A stretch of DNA of 64,000 nt from Planctomycetota bacterium (GCA_016197205.1 JACPWG010000110.1:24323-88322), one strand, 5' to 3'. Positions 51,749 through 60,254 are shown, counted from the first letter of the stretch. Notes: a model not told the origin generated them from the letters alone. Translations and numbers: made by a program.

Positions 51749-52435
51749 ATGTCCAAGCCCCAGAAGGACTCCGGTCAGGAAAAGTTGGCCGACCGCAAGG
51801 ATCCCATCAGCCCGAAAAGGGTTCTGACTGGCAAGGAGCTTCGAGCGCGCGAGGCGGTGCAGCAGGGCGGCACCTACTGCCCGAATTGCCAGGACTTCGT
51901 GCTTGTCCGCGGGAAAACTTGGGCTAACCCACCGGGATGTGCTCACTGCCACTACAAATTCAATTGCCCGGCCTGCGGTTGCTCGATGCGAGACGCCTAC
52001 GGCGAGCTTGCCAAGAGGATTCTTGAGGGAGCGATCCCACGAGAGGCATGGAAGGTATCGTGTCGAGAGTGCCCGCAGGTCATTGATGTTTTTCCGGAGG
52101 GCCGATTTCATGATCGTGGCTCAGTTGCGCCCAACGCTTCTCAGTCTCCTCCCTTGGGCGGGAACAACAGCGTTGTTGATCCAGAGAGTGATCCTTCGCT
52201 GATTCGCCTCGGCGATGCCGCCGAGAAGTACAACATTCCGAAGTCCACCCTCACGAAGAATGCGAAGAGACCGCCCGGACATCCCGGCTACGTGTGGAGC
52301 CGAACGGTTGGCCGAAAGCGGTACTTTCGCCGTGCCGACCTTGAATACCTCAATCGGGCTCGTCCGCATCGTAGCAAGCTCAGACGTCTGGACATGCGGC
52401 GCGTCAATTTGAGACAGGAGGATGGCCCGGATTAA
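51749..52435 (+). CDS. zinc-ribbon / HTH DNA-binding protein
   Basis: 228 residues; AGGAGG lies 8 bases before the ATG. The N-terminal half has Cys pairs CPNCQDF ... CAHCHYKFNCPACGCS, a zinc ribbon cluster. After a linker, SLIRLGDAAEKYNIPKSTLTKNAKRPPGHPGYVWSRTVGRKRYFRRADLE is a MerR/excisionase-style winged helix (residues about 150-205). The very basic tail (RPHRSKLRRLDMRR) would aid DNA binding. It is probably a regulator of the right-hand gene block of the element. It begins the plus-strand block that runs to the integrase. Confidence 0.65.
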   Translation: MSKPQKDSGQEKLADRKDPISPKRVLTGKELRAREAVQQGGTYCPNCQDFVLVRGKTWANPPGCAHCHYKFNCPACGCSMRDAYGELAKRILEGAIPREAWKVSCRECPQVIDVFPEGRFHDRGSVAPNASQSPPLGGNNSVVDPESDPSLIRLGDAAEKYNIPKSTLTKNAKRPPGHPGYVWSRTVGRKRYFRRADLEYLNRARPHRSKLRRLDMRRVNLRQEDGPD

Positions 52436-52648
52436 AATCTGAAGTTCCACCCCGATCAACACTAAGAAACTCGCCAATCCAGTTTCCACAGAGATTACAC
52501 TCCAGCCGTCACAAATCCCCGTAGCCCGCGCCGAGCGGGCGTCCGCGCCTGACACTCCGTTCCCGCCTCAGTGCACGTCCGCAATTCCATTCTAGAATCC
52601 GCCTCCATGCGGCCCGCAACGTGGCCGCCAATTTTCGTGGAGGCACCA

Positions 52649-52876
52649 ATGAACATCGCTGCTGCGGTTACGGGGACGATCCTGACCACGACGCAACTCT
52701 GCGCCCGACTCGGCACCAGCCGAAACGTTCTCACAAGGTTGCGCGCCCAATACCCCGCCCGGCTTCCGGAGCCGATCCGCCTGGGCAACGCGCTCGGATG
52801 GCCGGTCGAGGCCGTGGAGGTCTTTGGGGCCCTCCTTCGGGAAGAAGATCGGATTCGGGAGGGGTGCCGACGATGA
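52649..52876 (+). CDS. small MerR/excisionase-like HTH protein
   Basis: 75 residues from MNIAAAVTG; GGAGG precedes by 6 bases. TILTTTQLCARLGTSRNVLTRLRAQYPARLPEPIRLGNALGWPVEAVEVFGA is a short winged-helix of the AlpA/excisionase type. It overlaps the next gene by 4 bases (ATGA). It may be a recombination directionality factor or transcriptional activator. Confidence 0.65.
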   Translation: MNIAAAVTGTILTTTQLCARLGTSRNVLTRLRAQYPARLPEPIRLGNALGWPVEAVEVFGALLREEDRIREGCRR

Positions 52877-53094
52877 AGAGCAGCATGGAGGCCCTGGCGA
52901 AGGGCCCATCGGTGGAGGGCAATGACGATGCATACGTATCCGCGCCGAAACGAATCCGAATTCGTTCCCGAGAAGCGTTGGAGGGGGGCTACGGCACTGG
53001 GGGTGGCGTCGTCGCAAAGGGAGGAGCGGTCCGGGGCCAGGGGGGTGAGCCCCCCGGTCGCTTCATAGCGAAAGTCTTGTTCTTGTTCGTGTAG
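52873..53094 (+). CDS. very small hypothetical protein
   Basis: 73 residues, start in ATGA overlap with the preceding HTH gene. The middle is Gly/Val rich (YGTGGGVVAKGGAVRGQGG) and the end is hydrophobic (IAKVLFLFV). No family is recognised; translation is supported mainly by the coupling. It ends just before the iteron array. Confidence 0.4.
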   Translation: MKSSMEALAKGPSVEGNDDAYVSAPKRIRIRSREALEGGYGTGGGVVAKGGAVRGQGGEPPGRFIAKVLFLFV

Positions 53095-53129
53095 TTCAGA
53101 GAGCTGTACTTAAACGACGTCTACTTTGC

Positions 53130-53256
53130 GCCGCTAGAAGCAGTGTCCGGATGCCGCTTCTAGCGGCTGTGGATGCCGCCACAGGCGGTCCTGGATGCCG
53201 CTAGATGCGGTATCAGATGGTGCCGCCTCAGGCGGTGTCTCCACGGCGCGTAGCGG
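53130..53256. repeat. iteron-like array of short dyads
   Basis: GCCGC-N5-GCGGY-type dyads begin at 53130, 53153, 53175, 53197 and 53222, with a weaker sixth at 53245: spacings 23, 22, 22, 25 and 23, close to two helical turns. Four share the lead-in GGATG or GATGG. The array directly precedes a replication-initiator-like gene, as iterons of plasmid or satellite origins do. It could instead be a multi-operator promoter. Confidence 0.7.
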
Positions 53257-53266
53257 AGTTGACCCC

Positions 53267-54241
53267 ATGGCCCAAAGACCGACGAAGTTTGGCATAGATG
53301 CCGCGCGAAAGCGCAACCTCGCGGGAAAGCGGGCGCGGCAGCCAAAGGGTCTCTTTTTCCTCGGGTCGAAGGTATTGATGCGATGTCCTCCTCCGGCAGG
53401 GATGCGCTCGTCCCGCTGGCTGGCGGCGAAGGCCGTTTTCTACTTCCTTGAGGATCGCGTGCGGGTAGGTGGCGGCGGACGTTGCAATCCCTCGGAAGAA
53501 ACCATAGCGCGAAACGTCGGGGTATCGGTCGACACGGTACAGGAAGGGCTCAAGTTGCTCTCTAGGCACGGCTGGGTGTCCGTCTATCGCATGGGGCGGG
53601 GCGCGCAAAACGAGTATGAGCTGCACCTGCCGCCCTCCGCGCTCGCCGCCTACGGCTCAGCCTGGATCGAGTCGGCGGAGGCGGCACGTGCGGCGGCCGT
53701 GGTCAGGCCCCCGGCTACGCCCGCGTCAATTGCCGCCGCGCATTCCGCGCCGACCCATGCGCATGTTGCGGGTATGGATGCACCGGCGGCTGAGGCAATC
53801 GCGTCGCATGCACCTGCTCCGGCTGCGCCGCCACACGCCGCTTCGACCGCGACCGCCCCTCTGCCGACGGCGTCGGGAGACGAGGTGTCTAGGGTGATGG
53901 CCCAGCTAGATCAGGTTGTCGCGGCGTCCTACCCGGGGGCCACGGCGAACAACCTCCCCCGCGCCAGCGGGGCGCGGCGCGCGGTCGCGAGGCTGATCGC
54001 CGAGCATGGCGCGGCACAGGTAGTGCGCATGGCCGAGGTTCTCGTCCGGGAGTGGCCAAAAAAGCACGGGCCGGGCAAGGCGTGGTTCACGGGCGGCGAC
54101 GTGCCCGGCGTCGCCGAGATCGCCCGATATCGCCAGGATCTTGCGCATCTGGTCGTGAGTGGCGGTCATGTAGGGTCGCGGAAAGCGGATCACTACGACG
54201 CCGCTGCGGCGGCACGGGTTCCGTCGCTGGATGCTCTGTAG
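53267..54241 (+). CDS. HTH replication-initiator-like protein
   Basis: 324 residues from MAQRPTKFG. Residues 40-130 hold a winged helix typical of phage and plasmid replication proteins: SRWLAAKAVFYFLEDRV, CNPSEETIARNVGVSVDTVQEGLKLLSRHGWVSVYRMG. A long Ala/Pro/His-rich linker leads to a C-terminal helical domain (RRAVARLIAEHGAAQVVRMAEVLVREWPKKHGPGKAWFTGGDV), resembling the DnaD/replisome-organiser end of phage initiators. With the iterons in front and a DnaC-like ATPase behind, it is best read as the element's origin-binding protein. The start could also be the upstream ATG at 53195, but that would lie inside the iterons. Confidence 0.65.
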   Translation: MAQRPTKFGIDAARKRNLAGKRARQPKGLFFLGSKVLMRCPPPAGMRSSRWLAAKAVFYFLEDRVRVGGGGRCNPSEETIARNVGVSVDTVQEGLKLLSRHGWVSVYRMGRGAQNEYELHLPPSALAAYGSAWIESAEAARAAAVVRPPATPASIAAAHSAPTHAHVAGMDAPAAEAIASHAPAPAAPPHAASTATAPLPTASGDEVSRVMAQLDQVVAASYPGATANNLPRASGARRAVARLIAEHGAAQVVRMAEVLVREWPKKHGPGKAWFTGGDVPGVAEIARYRQDLAHLVVSGGHVGSRKADHYDAAAAARVPSLDAL

Positions 54242-54273
54242 GCGCTACATTCTGCCAGAAGAGGAGCGATGTG

Positions 54274-54936
54274 ATGATCGAGCCCAAGACTGAATGGACG
54301 CGAGGGAAGGATCGGGGCAGGGCCGAGGGTACGCCCACTGCGGTGCAAGCAGCAACGTGGGAGGGCGTGCCGCATGAGGGCTGGGGCGCGATGGTGCACC
54401 GTGCGCGGGAGCGCATGGGCGTTGTACTGGGGGAGGGACTCGGGCTGCTATTTTGGGGAGACTACCGGGTCGGGAAATCGTCGGCGGCGGCGCTTCTCGG
54501 TCAGGAGGCGCGGCGGTGGTGTCGCGACCCACGGGATGTCGATGGGGACTGGTGGGTAAGCTCCGCGAGAGCCCTGTGGCTCCCCTCGTGGGATCTTGTC
54601 GCCGTGCGGCTCGGGAAAAAAGACATCGAGGAACGAGGTGGGTACTGTCGGGGTCGCAACATGTGGGAGGAGGCACGCGAGATCGATTTTCTCATCCTCG
54701 ACGACGTGGGCATGGAGGGCGACGCCGATTTTGCCAAGGAATCAGTGCATGTTGTGCTGCGGGATCGGTTGGACGACCTGCGCGCAACGATCATGACTAC
54801 AAATATGACCCTAGACAAATTCGCGGAGCGGTACGGCGAAAAGTGTATGGGGTTGGTGCGGTCGAGATGCATCGATGTGCACGTGACGGGCGCGTGGGGC
54901 GCGGCGGAGCGAGCGCGCACGCGGGATCTGATCTGA
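54274..54936 (+). CDS. DnaC/IstB-like AAA+ ATPase (helicase loader)
   Basis: 220 residues, with GAGGAG before ATG 54274. Walker A in WGDYRVGKSSAAALL near 60 and Walker B in IDFLILDDVGMEG near 142; a sensor-like IMTTNMTLDKFAERYG and an arginine-rich VRSRCIDVHVTG near the end. This is the DnaC/DnaI layout: it would deliver replicative helicase to the origin opened by the initiator. The order initiator then loader with a 32-base gap is common in phages and satellites. The N-terminal helicase-contact region is short. Confidence 0.8.
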   Translation: MIEPKTEWTRGKDRGRAEGTPTAVQAATWEGVPHEGWGAMVHRARERMGVVLGEGLGLLFWGDYRVGKSSAAALLGQEARRWCRDPRDVDGDWWVSSARALWLPSWDLVAVRLGKKDIEERGGYCRGRNMWEEAREIDFLILDDVGMEGDADFAKESVHVVLRDRLDDLRATIMTTNMTLDKFAERYGEKCMGLVRSRCIDVHVTGAWGAAERARTRDLI

Positions 54937-55043
54937 TGACGTCGCGGGAGGGTCTGCGCGCTATGCGCTCGGCGAGTATGGCAAGGGGGGGGCGGCCCGC
55001 ATCGGCGGGTTCCGAAAAGGACGGTATTTCAGGAGGAGACGAA

Positions 55044-55418
55044 ATGGCTCGAAAGTACGTGCCCGCGTGGGAAGAGCGGCGAGCGGAGTACGACGCAGCG
55101 GGTCTGCTGACCACGTGGGATCTGACGGGCGACTGGCGGCACGAGGGCGGGCGCGGGTGGTCGCGCGGCATGGTGCAGCGACTTCTCGGCGAGCCGGATG
55201 GCTGCGGGCTGAACGCGGTGCCCCAAGGGGGGATGACGACCCTGGATGCGCGTGCGCGGGTCGAGGCCACGGAGGCTACGCCGGAGTTTAGGCGCGCGGC
55301 GGCGCGCGTGGCCAAGATGCGGGCGCTCGGGCCGGTCATCGCCGCCAAGATGCGGGAACGCGAGGCGATCCAGTCGACGTTCGCGCGAACGGAGCGGTCG
55401 GCGGGGGTCATTCTGTAG
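55044..55418 (+). CDS. small hypothetical protein downstream of the loader
   Basis: 124 residues; AGGAGGAG gives an excellent ribosome site. The first half, WEERRAEYDAAGLLTTWDLTGDWRHEG ... RGMVQRLLGEPDG, looks like a compact helical domain; the second half is a charged helix (FRRAAARVAKMRALGPVIAAKMRERE). No family is recognised. It probably belongs to the replication operon. Confidence 0.6.
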   Translation: MARKYVPAWEERRAEYDAAGLLTTWDLTGDWRHEGGRGWSRGMVQRLLGEPDGCGLNAVPQGGMTTLDARARVEATEATPEFRRAAARVAKMRALGPVIAAKMREREAIQSTFARTERSAGVIL

Positions 55419-55517
55419 GTTTCGGGGGCAGACGCGGCCACGGCGTGCGTGGTGCGCATCCTGCGCTCACACCGAGGTCGCAGACTTGGACGCATTTTCG
55501 CGCGGCGGGAATCCGCG

Positions 55518-55546
55518 TTGACGCCCGGCATCGCGCCCGGTAGGGA
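55518..55546 (+). promoter_or_regulatory. element promoter 1
   Basis: TTGACG 55518-55523, a 17-base spacer, TAGGGA 55541-55546. The bases ATCCGCGTTGACGCCCG around the -35 are identical to those at 56251. It precedes the gene at 55635. Confidence 0.6.
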
Positions 55547-55634
55547 GAATAGAAGCCGACGCGCGGCGCTTCCGGAACCGCCCCCGCTTCGGGGGCCAGC
55601 CCCAATGATGCGTATACCAAGAGGAGAGCCTGTC

Positions 55635-56171
55635 TTGAGAAGAACGACCGTGGACGACGCCTTGTCTTTGCTGCGGTCTATCATGGACAAGCCGCGCGCC
55701 CAGCGTCGTGCTTCCTGGTTCGAGAGCGCGGGGTCCGTCCTCCGGTGCGCAGAGAGGGCGCTTCGGGCAGCCCGTGAAAGCTCCTCGCCCGAGGTGTGGC
55801 ACCCGCTCTGCGAGGAGATGGAGCGCGTGCGCCGCTGCGTGCGTCGCGAGGCGCACTTGGCTCTCGCCGCTGGACGGCGAGACCTGTGGGAGTTGGCCGC
55901 GACGGCCTTGCGCAAGGCCCCGGGTCGGCGCGACGGGGAACAGGTAATGCTCGACGACTACGCGCGCAAGGTCTCGGTGCAAATCAATGAGTTGCTTGGA
56001 GGCCGTTCGGCTCTCCGAGGGCGCATCGAGGCCGTGCTTGCCGAAGTCAGGCACCTGCCCGAGGGATGTCGAGCCGACATGATTGCGACATTCCAGGGTC
56101 TGGAGGATCGTGTTGCGGGACTGAAGAGGCGACTTTTCGGCGCGACCGACGACGAGGAGGCACAGGAGTAA
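55635..56171 (+). CDS. hypothetical helical protein
   Basis: 178 residues if TTG 55635 is the start (GAGGAG 8 bases upstream); an ATG at 55605 is the alternative. Almost entirely amphipathic helix: LLRSIMDKPRAQRRASWFE, LCEEMERVRRCVRREAHLALAAG, VSVQINELLGG and MIATFQGLEDRVAGLKRRLFG, so a helical bundle or coiled coil is expected. No family is recognised. Confidence 0.5.
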   Translation: MRRTTVDDALSLLRSIMDKPRAQRRASWFESAGSVLRCAERALRAARESSSPEVWHPLCEEMERVRRCVRREAHLALAAGRRDLWELAATALRKAPGRRDGEQVMLDDYARKVSVQINELLGGRSALRGRIEAVLAEVRHLPEGCRADMIATFQGLEDRVAGLKRRLFGATDDEEAQE

Positions 56172-56257
56172 GGAGACCGGGACGACGTGGCCGGATGCAC
56201 CTGTGTCCAGCAAGCCGACCCGGCCAGCTCCACATCGACGAGGCCAAGGAATCCGCG

Positions 56258-56286
56258 TTGACGCCCGCCCCTGCGCTGGGCAGGGA
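56258..56286 (+). promoter_or_regulatory. element promoter 2
   Basis: TTGACG 56258-56263, 17-base spacer, CAGGGA 56281-56286. The -10 is poor, but the -35 region is the same repeated sequence as promoter 1. It precedes the DUF5131 gene. Confidence 0.5.
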
Positions 56287-56428
56287 GGGTTGACGCTGCT
56301 CTTCTGGGTGAGATCGACCCCGATGTGGGGTCCGGGCCAGAAGGCGTGGCGATCCTTGATCCGCCAGAAGACCGAGGAGTGGCTTGTGCCCAGCACCCGG
56401 CGGTTTGCACAATTCAGGAGGTTCAACC

Positions 56429-57187
56429 ATGGGCGAGAAGACGAAAATCTCGTGGACCGACCACACCTTCAACGTCGCGTGGGGATGTACCAAGGTCAGT
56501 CCGGGGTGCGAACGATGTTACGCTTGGGCCTTCTCCAAGCGCCTCGGTCTCGACATCTGGGGTCGCGGGAACGAACGGAGAACGTTTGGAGGTAAGCACT
56601 GGCGCGAGCCGATCTCCTGGAACCGCGCGGCAGAACGAGATGGCGTACGGCGACGTGTCTTCTGCTGCTCGATGTGCGATGTGTTCGAGGACCATCCTGC
56701 CATCGATGCCGAGCGAGCCAAGCTGTGGCCGCTCATCCGGCAGACGCCGCACCTCGACTGGCTCCTCCTGACCAAGCGGCCCGAGCGAATCGCTGCCTGT
56801 CTGCCGCCAGACTGGGGCACCGGCTACCGCAACGGGTGGTTGGGGACGTCCGTCGAGTCCGACCCGTATTCCGACCGCGTGAACTCGCTGGTACGCGTTC
56901 CTGCTGTCGTTCACTTCGTCTCGGCTGAACCGCTTCTTGGGCCGCTTCGCTCGTTGGATGTTTCGCGCGTAACTTGGTTGATCGCGGGCGGCGAATCGGG
57001 ATCGGGTTTCCGCCCGATGGACCTGGATTGGGCCAGGGATCTCCGGGATCGGTGCCTGGCCACGGGAACGGCCTTTTTTTTCAAGCAGGGCAGCCACCAA
57101 TATCCGGGCCGCGACACGATGCTCGACGGTCGCGAGTGGCATGAATGGCCGTCGGTGCCTCAGACGCCTGAGATTTGCCACTTGTAG
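56429..57187 (+). CDS. DUF5131 (phage Gp37/Gp68) family protein
   Basis: 252 residues with AGGAGG before the ATG. The family signature is clear: ISWTDHTFNVAWGCTKVSPGCERCYA at residues 6-31, then RVFCCSMCDVFEDH, LLTKRPERI, WLGTSVES, FVSAEPLLGPL, WLIAGGESG and FFFKQGSHQ. The Cys cluster suggests an iron-sulfur or radical-SAM-like chemistry on nucleic acid, but the reaction is unknown. It is common in phages and mobile elements, supporting a phage-like origin for this end of the island. Confidence 0.9.
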   Translation: MGEKTKISWTDHTFNVAWGCTKVSPGCERCYAWAFSKRLGLDIWGRGNERRTFGGKHWREPISWNRAAERDGVRRRVFCCSMCDVFEDHPAIDAERAKLWPLIRQTPHLDWLLLTKRPERIAACLPPDWGTGYRNGWLGTSVESDPYSDRVNSLVRVPAVVHFVSAEPLLGPLRSLDVSRVTWLIAGGESGSGFRPMDLDWARDLRDRCLATGTAFFFKQGSHQYPGRDTMLDGREWHEWPSVPQTPEICHL

Positions 57188-57228
57188 ACGCTTGCCGCGC
57201 CCTTCTGGAACCAATCGGAGATCCCAAA

Positions 57229-57257
57229 TTGACGGGCCGCGCCGGGCTGGGTAGAGG
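57229..57257 (+). promoter_or_regulatory. element promoter 3
   Basis: TTGACG 57229-57234, 17-base spacer, TAGAGG 57252-57257, before the GHKL-HExxH gene at 57369. Confidence 0.55.
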
Positions 57258-57368
57258 GGGGGGGTAGATCACGCGCCGCTGGTCGAGTCGGTCCCGCGCG
57301 GGGCCGGGCTGGGGCGTTTCGGTCGAGCTTGCGAACCAGGCGCAGAGCCATCGAGAGGAGAGGTCACC

Positions 57369-58856
57369 ATGAGCAAGAGCAACGGATCCGTGTTCGAGGC
57401 CAATCCTGAGGGATTCCGCGAGCAGAATTTGGGGAGGACCCCGGCACATCTTATCCGGGAGTTGGCGCAAAACGGCTTCGACGAAGCCGCCACGCAGCTT
57501 GCCATCGATCTGAGCTACGACCCGTGCAAGGGAGTCTGCTTCCGCGTGGTCGATGACGTCCCCGGTGGCATTCGCGATGAGCGGTTGATCTGGACCCTTT
57601 GGATGTCCGACAAGGCCGACTCACCGACGAAGCGAGGCCGGATGGGACGTGGGCTCAAGGAGTTGATTTCCGTAAGCGAACGCACGCTCATCGTGAGCGC
57701 GGGGTGTCCCGCGGTCGAGTTCGTCCGGCACCGCTGCAGGTGGAGCCGTGAACAACCACGAAAGCTTCGGCCTGAGCAGGGGACCAGTGTGGAGGGGAAC
57801 GTCCGATCTTGGAAGAAGCGGGACCTTGCGGAGATCCTGGCCTACCTGCGGCGAATGCGCCCGCCCCGAAACCTCAAGTACCTTGTCAACGGAGACGAGG
57901 TCGTTCGGAAGGCTACTACCGAGACCTATGCCCTTCAGCTTCCGACCGTGCTTTTCGAGACTACCGAGGACGGGCGTGTCGAGCGCCTGAGGCAGGCGAA
58001 GACGACCGTCGAGCTGTTCTCCGAGGCGGAACCCTGGGTCTATGAGATGGGCATCCCGGTCGAGCCCATCGACTTTCCCTTCTCCATCGACATCGGTCAG
58101 CGCGTACCGCTTCGTGAACGGCGCGACACTTTGACCGAGCCCTATCGGCGGGAATTGTTCGCCAAGCTGCTCGATCTGCGCACCAAGGCGGGCCTCGTCG
58201 GGCAGGTGGATATGAAGGAGTTCTGGGTGCTCGAAGCCGCCAGGAAGCGGGAACTCCTGTCTGAGGAGACCAAGATGCAGTTCAACCTAGCGTGGACCGG
58301 GGGTCGCCCCTACGCCACGAACCGCGAAGCTCTGAGCGATGCGACGGGGATGCACCTCAACACGGTCCTGCTTGGGTCGCTGCCGCAGCAAGTCCGGGAC
58401 ATCACCCGAGAGGTCGGGGAAAACGTGGCTGATGTCATCCGCGATCTGCGCACGGCTTCGTGCAAGCCGATCTCGGAGAGCGACCACAGTCCCGAGCAGC
58501 GGACGTTCGTTCGCGCGTGGGAGTGGATCGCTTCGGGCATCGGACGTCCGGCCCAATTAGAGCTTGTGCATGGTAGCCCCTCCGCTGCCGCGAGTTTCGA
58601 CCGGGACCGCAAGACGCTCACGGTCTACGTGGATCGCCTTGGCTCCGCGAGCGTCGCAGCGCCGTTCTCTGCGCGCAGCCTCAGCGTCTTGATTCATGAG
58701 CTGTCGCATTGGGACGAGCGCGAGAACGAGCATGGCTCCGAGTTTCATTCCGACGCGGAATCGGTCGGCGGCAAGGTCGCTGCCTTCATTCTGGAGAACG
58801 CGGAGGAAGCCAAGCGGATTCTGGAAGACGGCGACGGCCTTTCCAGCAGTCAATGA
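57369..58856 (+). CDS. GHKL ATPase fused to HExxH metallopeptidase-like domain
   Basis: 495 residues. N-terminal GHKL (Hsp90/MutL-type) ATP site: LIRELAQNGFDEAAT near 29 (N box with Glu, Asn and Asp), VVDDVPGGI near 60 (D-box) and TKRGRMGRGLKELIS near 93 (flexible glycine lid). The middle resembles the transducer part, with PLRERRDTLTEPYRREL. Near 442, SVLIHELSHWDE carries HExxH, with HGSEFHSDAE supplying a plausible third ligand. The architecture recalls phage RIIA-like GHKL proteins, from memory; function is unknown. A role as an ATP-gated protease or a phage-interference factor is inference. It has its own promoter 112 bases upstream. Confidence 0.72.
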   Translation: MSKSNGSVFEANPEGFREQNLGRTPAHLIRELAQNGFDEAATQLAIDLSYDPCKGVCFRVVDDVPGGIRDERLIWTLWMSDKADSPTKRGRMGRGLKELISVSERTLIVSAGCPAVEFVRHRCRWSREQPRKLRPEQGTSVEGNVRSWKKRDLAEILAYLRRMRPPRNLKYLVNGDEVVRKATTETYALQLPTVLFETTEDGRVERLRQAKTTVELFSEAEPWVYEMGIPVEPIDFPFSIDIGQRVPLRERRDTLTEPYRRELFAKLLDLRTKAGLVGQVDMKEFWVLEAARKRELLSEETKMQFNLAWTGGRPYATNREALSDATGMHLNTVLLGSLPQQVRDITREVGENVADVIRDLRTASCKPISESDHSPEQRTFVRAWEWIASGIGRPAQLELVHGSPSAAASFDRDRKTLTVYVDRLGSASVAAPFSARSLSVLIHELSHWDERENEHGSEFHSDAESVGGKVAAFILENAEEAKRILEDGDGLSSSQ

Positions 58857-58993
58857 GGGGATGTAGGGCTGGGCTGTCATCGCCCGGGTAGCCGTCCGTT
58901 CGGCGGGCATCTCGGGGGCGAGTCCAGGTCCGGCTCTGCCGCCTCCCCTGCAGCCGCACCGGCTGCCCCCTGGGGGGAAAGCGGGAGTGTGCG

Positions 58994-59022
58994 TTGACGC
59001 TCCACCCCGGGCGGGGTAATGA
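58994..59022 (+). promoter_or_regulatory. element promoter 4
   Basis: TTGACG 58994-58999, 17-base spacer with CCCCGGGCGGGG, TAATGA 59017-59022, before the gene at 59092. The rest of 58857-59091 is non-coding. Confidence 0.6.
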
Positions 59023-59091
59023 AGGGCAAGGGTCAGGCGCGATGTTGAGCTTGTCGGGTATCGACCGGAACGAAATGCAGCGAGGTGATCC

Positions 59092-59562
59092 ATGTCGATG
59101 GTAAGGATGTCCATCATGGCGGCACCCAGTCTCAAGGGCCAGGTGGGTGAAATGCTTGCCCGCGCGCAGCGTGCGTTAACCGCGGTTCGCGAGGTCGCCG
59201 AAGCGAGGGGGCGTCGATGGCCGCGGCGGAGCGGCGCGCGGGTGGAGGTCGTGGCTCCGCTCGACTCGAAGGGTAGGGTCCAGATCACTGTGGGTGACGG
59301 GCAATACTGGACGACACGGCAAGGGTGCGATGTGGCCGACGTGCTGGACGCGGTGACGCGGCAGGCGACGCGCTACGCCCGCGTGGCCTACGGTCTCGCA
59401 ACCGACGCTGAGAGGTCTGAGGACTTGAAGTACTGGGAGGCCGATGATGCACGCAACGCGGGCCTCAGTCCGGAGGAACGGGAGGCCAGGCTGCGCTGCC
59501 AACTGGAACGCCGACTCAAGCTTCATCTCGCTGCCGAGGGCGAGGGGAAGCTCCTCCGGTAG
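59092..59562 (+). CDS. hypothetical protein
   Basis: 156 residues; GAGGTGATCC directly before the ATG is close to the full anti-SD complement. A helical start (LARAQRALTAVREVAEARG), a small beta-rich middle (RVEVVAPLDSKGRVQITVGDGQYW) and a charged helical end. No family is recognised. Confidence 0.6.
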   Translation: MSMVRMSIMAAPSLKGQVGEMLARAQRALTAVREVAEARGRRWPRRSGARVEVVAPLDSKGRVQITVGDGQYWTTRQGCDVADVLDAVTRQATRYARVAYGLATDAERSEDLKYWEADDARNAGLSPEEREARLRCQLERRLKLHLAAEGEGKLLR

Positions 59563-59639
59563 GCTCCTGAAAGCGGGAGCGGACCCGGCCACGGGGTGCT
59601 GTGGCGGTATCTGGATGAGTGCCAATCGAGGATTGAACC

Positions 59640-59891
59640 ATGGATGGGAATGCCAAGAAACCGCAAAGGGTAGTCGATGAGTCCGGAGCGCGCGTAGCGG
59701 CGCGGCTGCTGTCGCACGATGACTTGTTGAGCCGGATCGAGGAGTTGGAGAGCGAGCGCGAAGCTGCCTACCAGCGCGGCTGTGAAGATGGTTACGAGCG
59801 AGGCTGCGACGACGGCTACGAGGCGGGAGTCGGGGCGGGATACGACCGGGGCCGCGAGGAGTCCAAGGACGCCGTGGCTGAGGTGGGGTAG
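59640..59891 (+). CDS. small acidic protein with Gly-Tyr repeat
   Basis: 83 residues. A helix (LSHDDLLSRIEELESEREAAY) is followed by a repeat of about eight residues, QRGCEDGYERGCDDGYEAG, then VGAGYDRGREE. Such GxxxGY repeats with regular glycines resemble short flexible or membrane-apposed helices. Nothing more can be assigned. It follows the previous gene by 77 bases. Confidence 0.5.
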   Translation: MDGNAKKPQRVVDESGARVAARLLSHDDLLSRIEELESEREAAYQRGCEDGYERGCDDGYEAGVGAGYDRGREESKDAVAEVG

Positions 59892-59966
59892 GCGAAGGGA
59901 GGGGGCGAGAGGCTCAGTGGCGGCGCAGTGAGCGTGTCCGGCTAGAACGTAGTAGGTGTACAAGCC

Positions 59967-60254
59967 ATGCGAAAGAATACGAAGGCGGTAGTCGGGACAG
60001 TCGAGCGACGCGCTGGCCTGGAGTGGGTTGTGGTGGACGGCGCTGTCAAGGTGTGTTGGGACGATTCCGCGATACCAGGCATCGTCGTTGTGGACATCAA
60101 CGGAGACACCATGACCATCGGCGAACGGGATGCCCGGGAGTGGATCCGGCGAAACCGACTCTGGAAGGAGTTTTACGCGCGCGATCCCGGGTGCGCGCTG
60201 ATCTTCGGGCATGCCGTGGTTGATGGTGTTCGCAGGCTTCTGCGGGGGGCGTAG
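59967..60254 (+). CDS. small hypothetical protein
   Basis: 95 residues. Beta strands dominate the first half (WVVVDGAVKVCWDDS, GIVVVDINGDTMTIG); the second half is helical (AREWIRRNRLWKEFYA). No good ribosome site is visible before the ATG. No family is recognised. Confidence 0.45.
   Translation: MRKNTKAVVGTVERRAGLEWVVVDGAVKVCWDDSAIPGIVVVDINGDTMTIGERDAREWIRRNRLWKEFYARDPGCALIFGHAVVDGVRRLLRGA

Noticed and set aside
53195..53266. Upstream start for the initiator-like protein
   Set aside because: It would translate through the iteron dyads and adds a low-complexity leader; the ATG at 53267 fits better.
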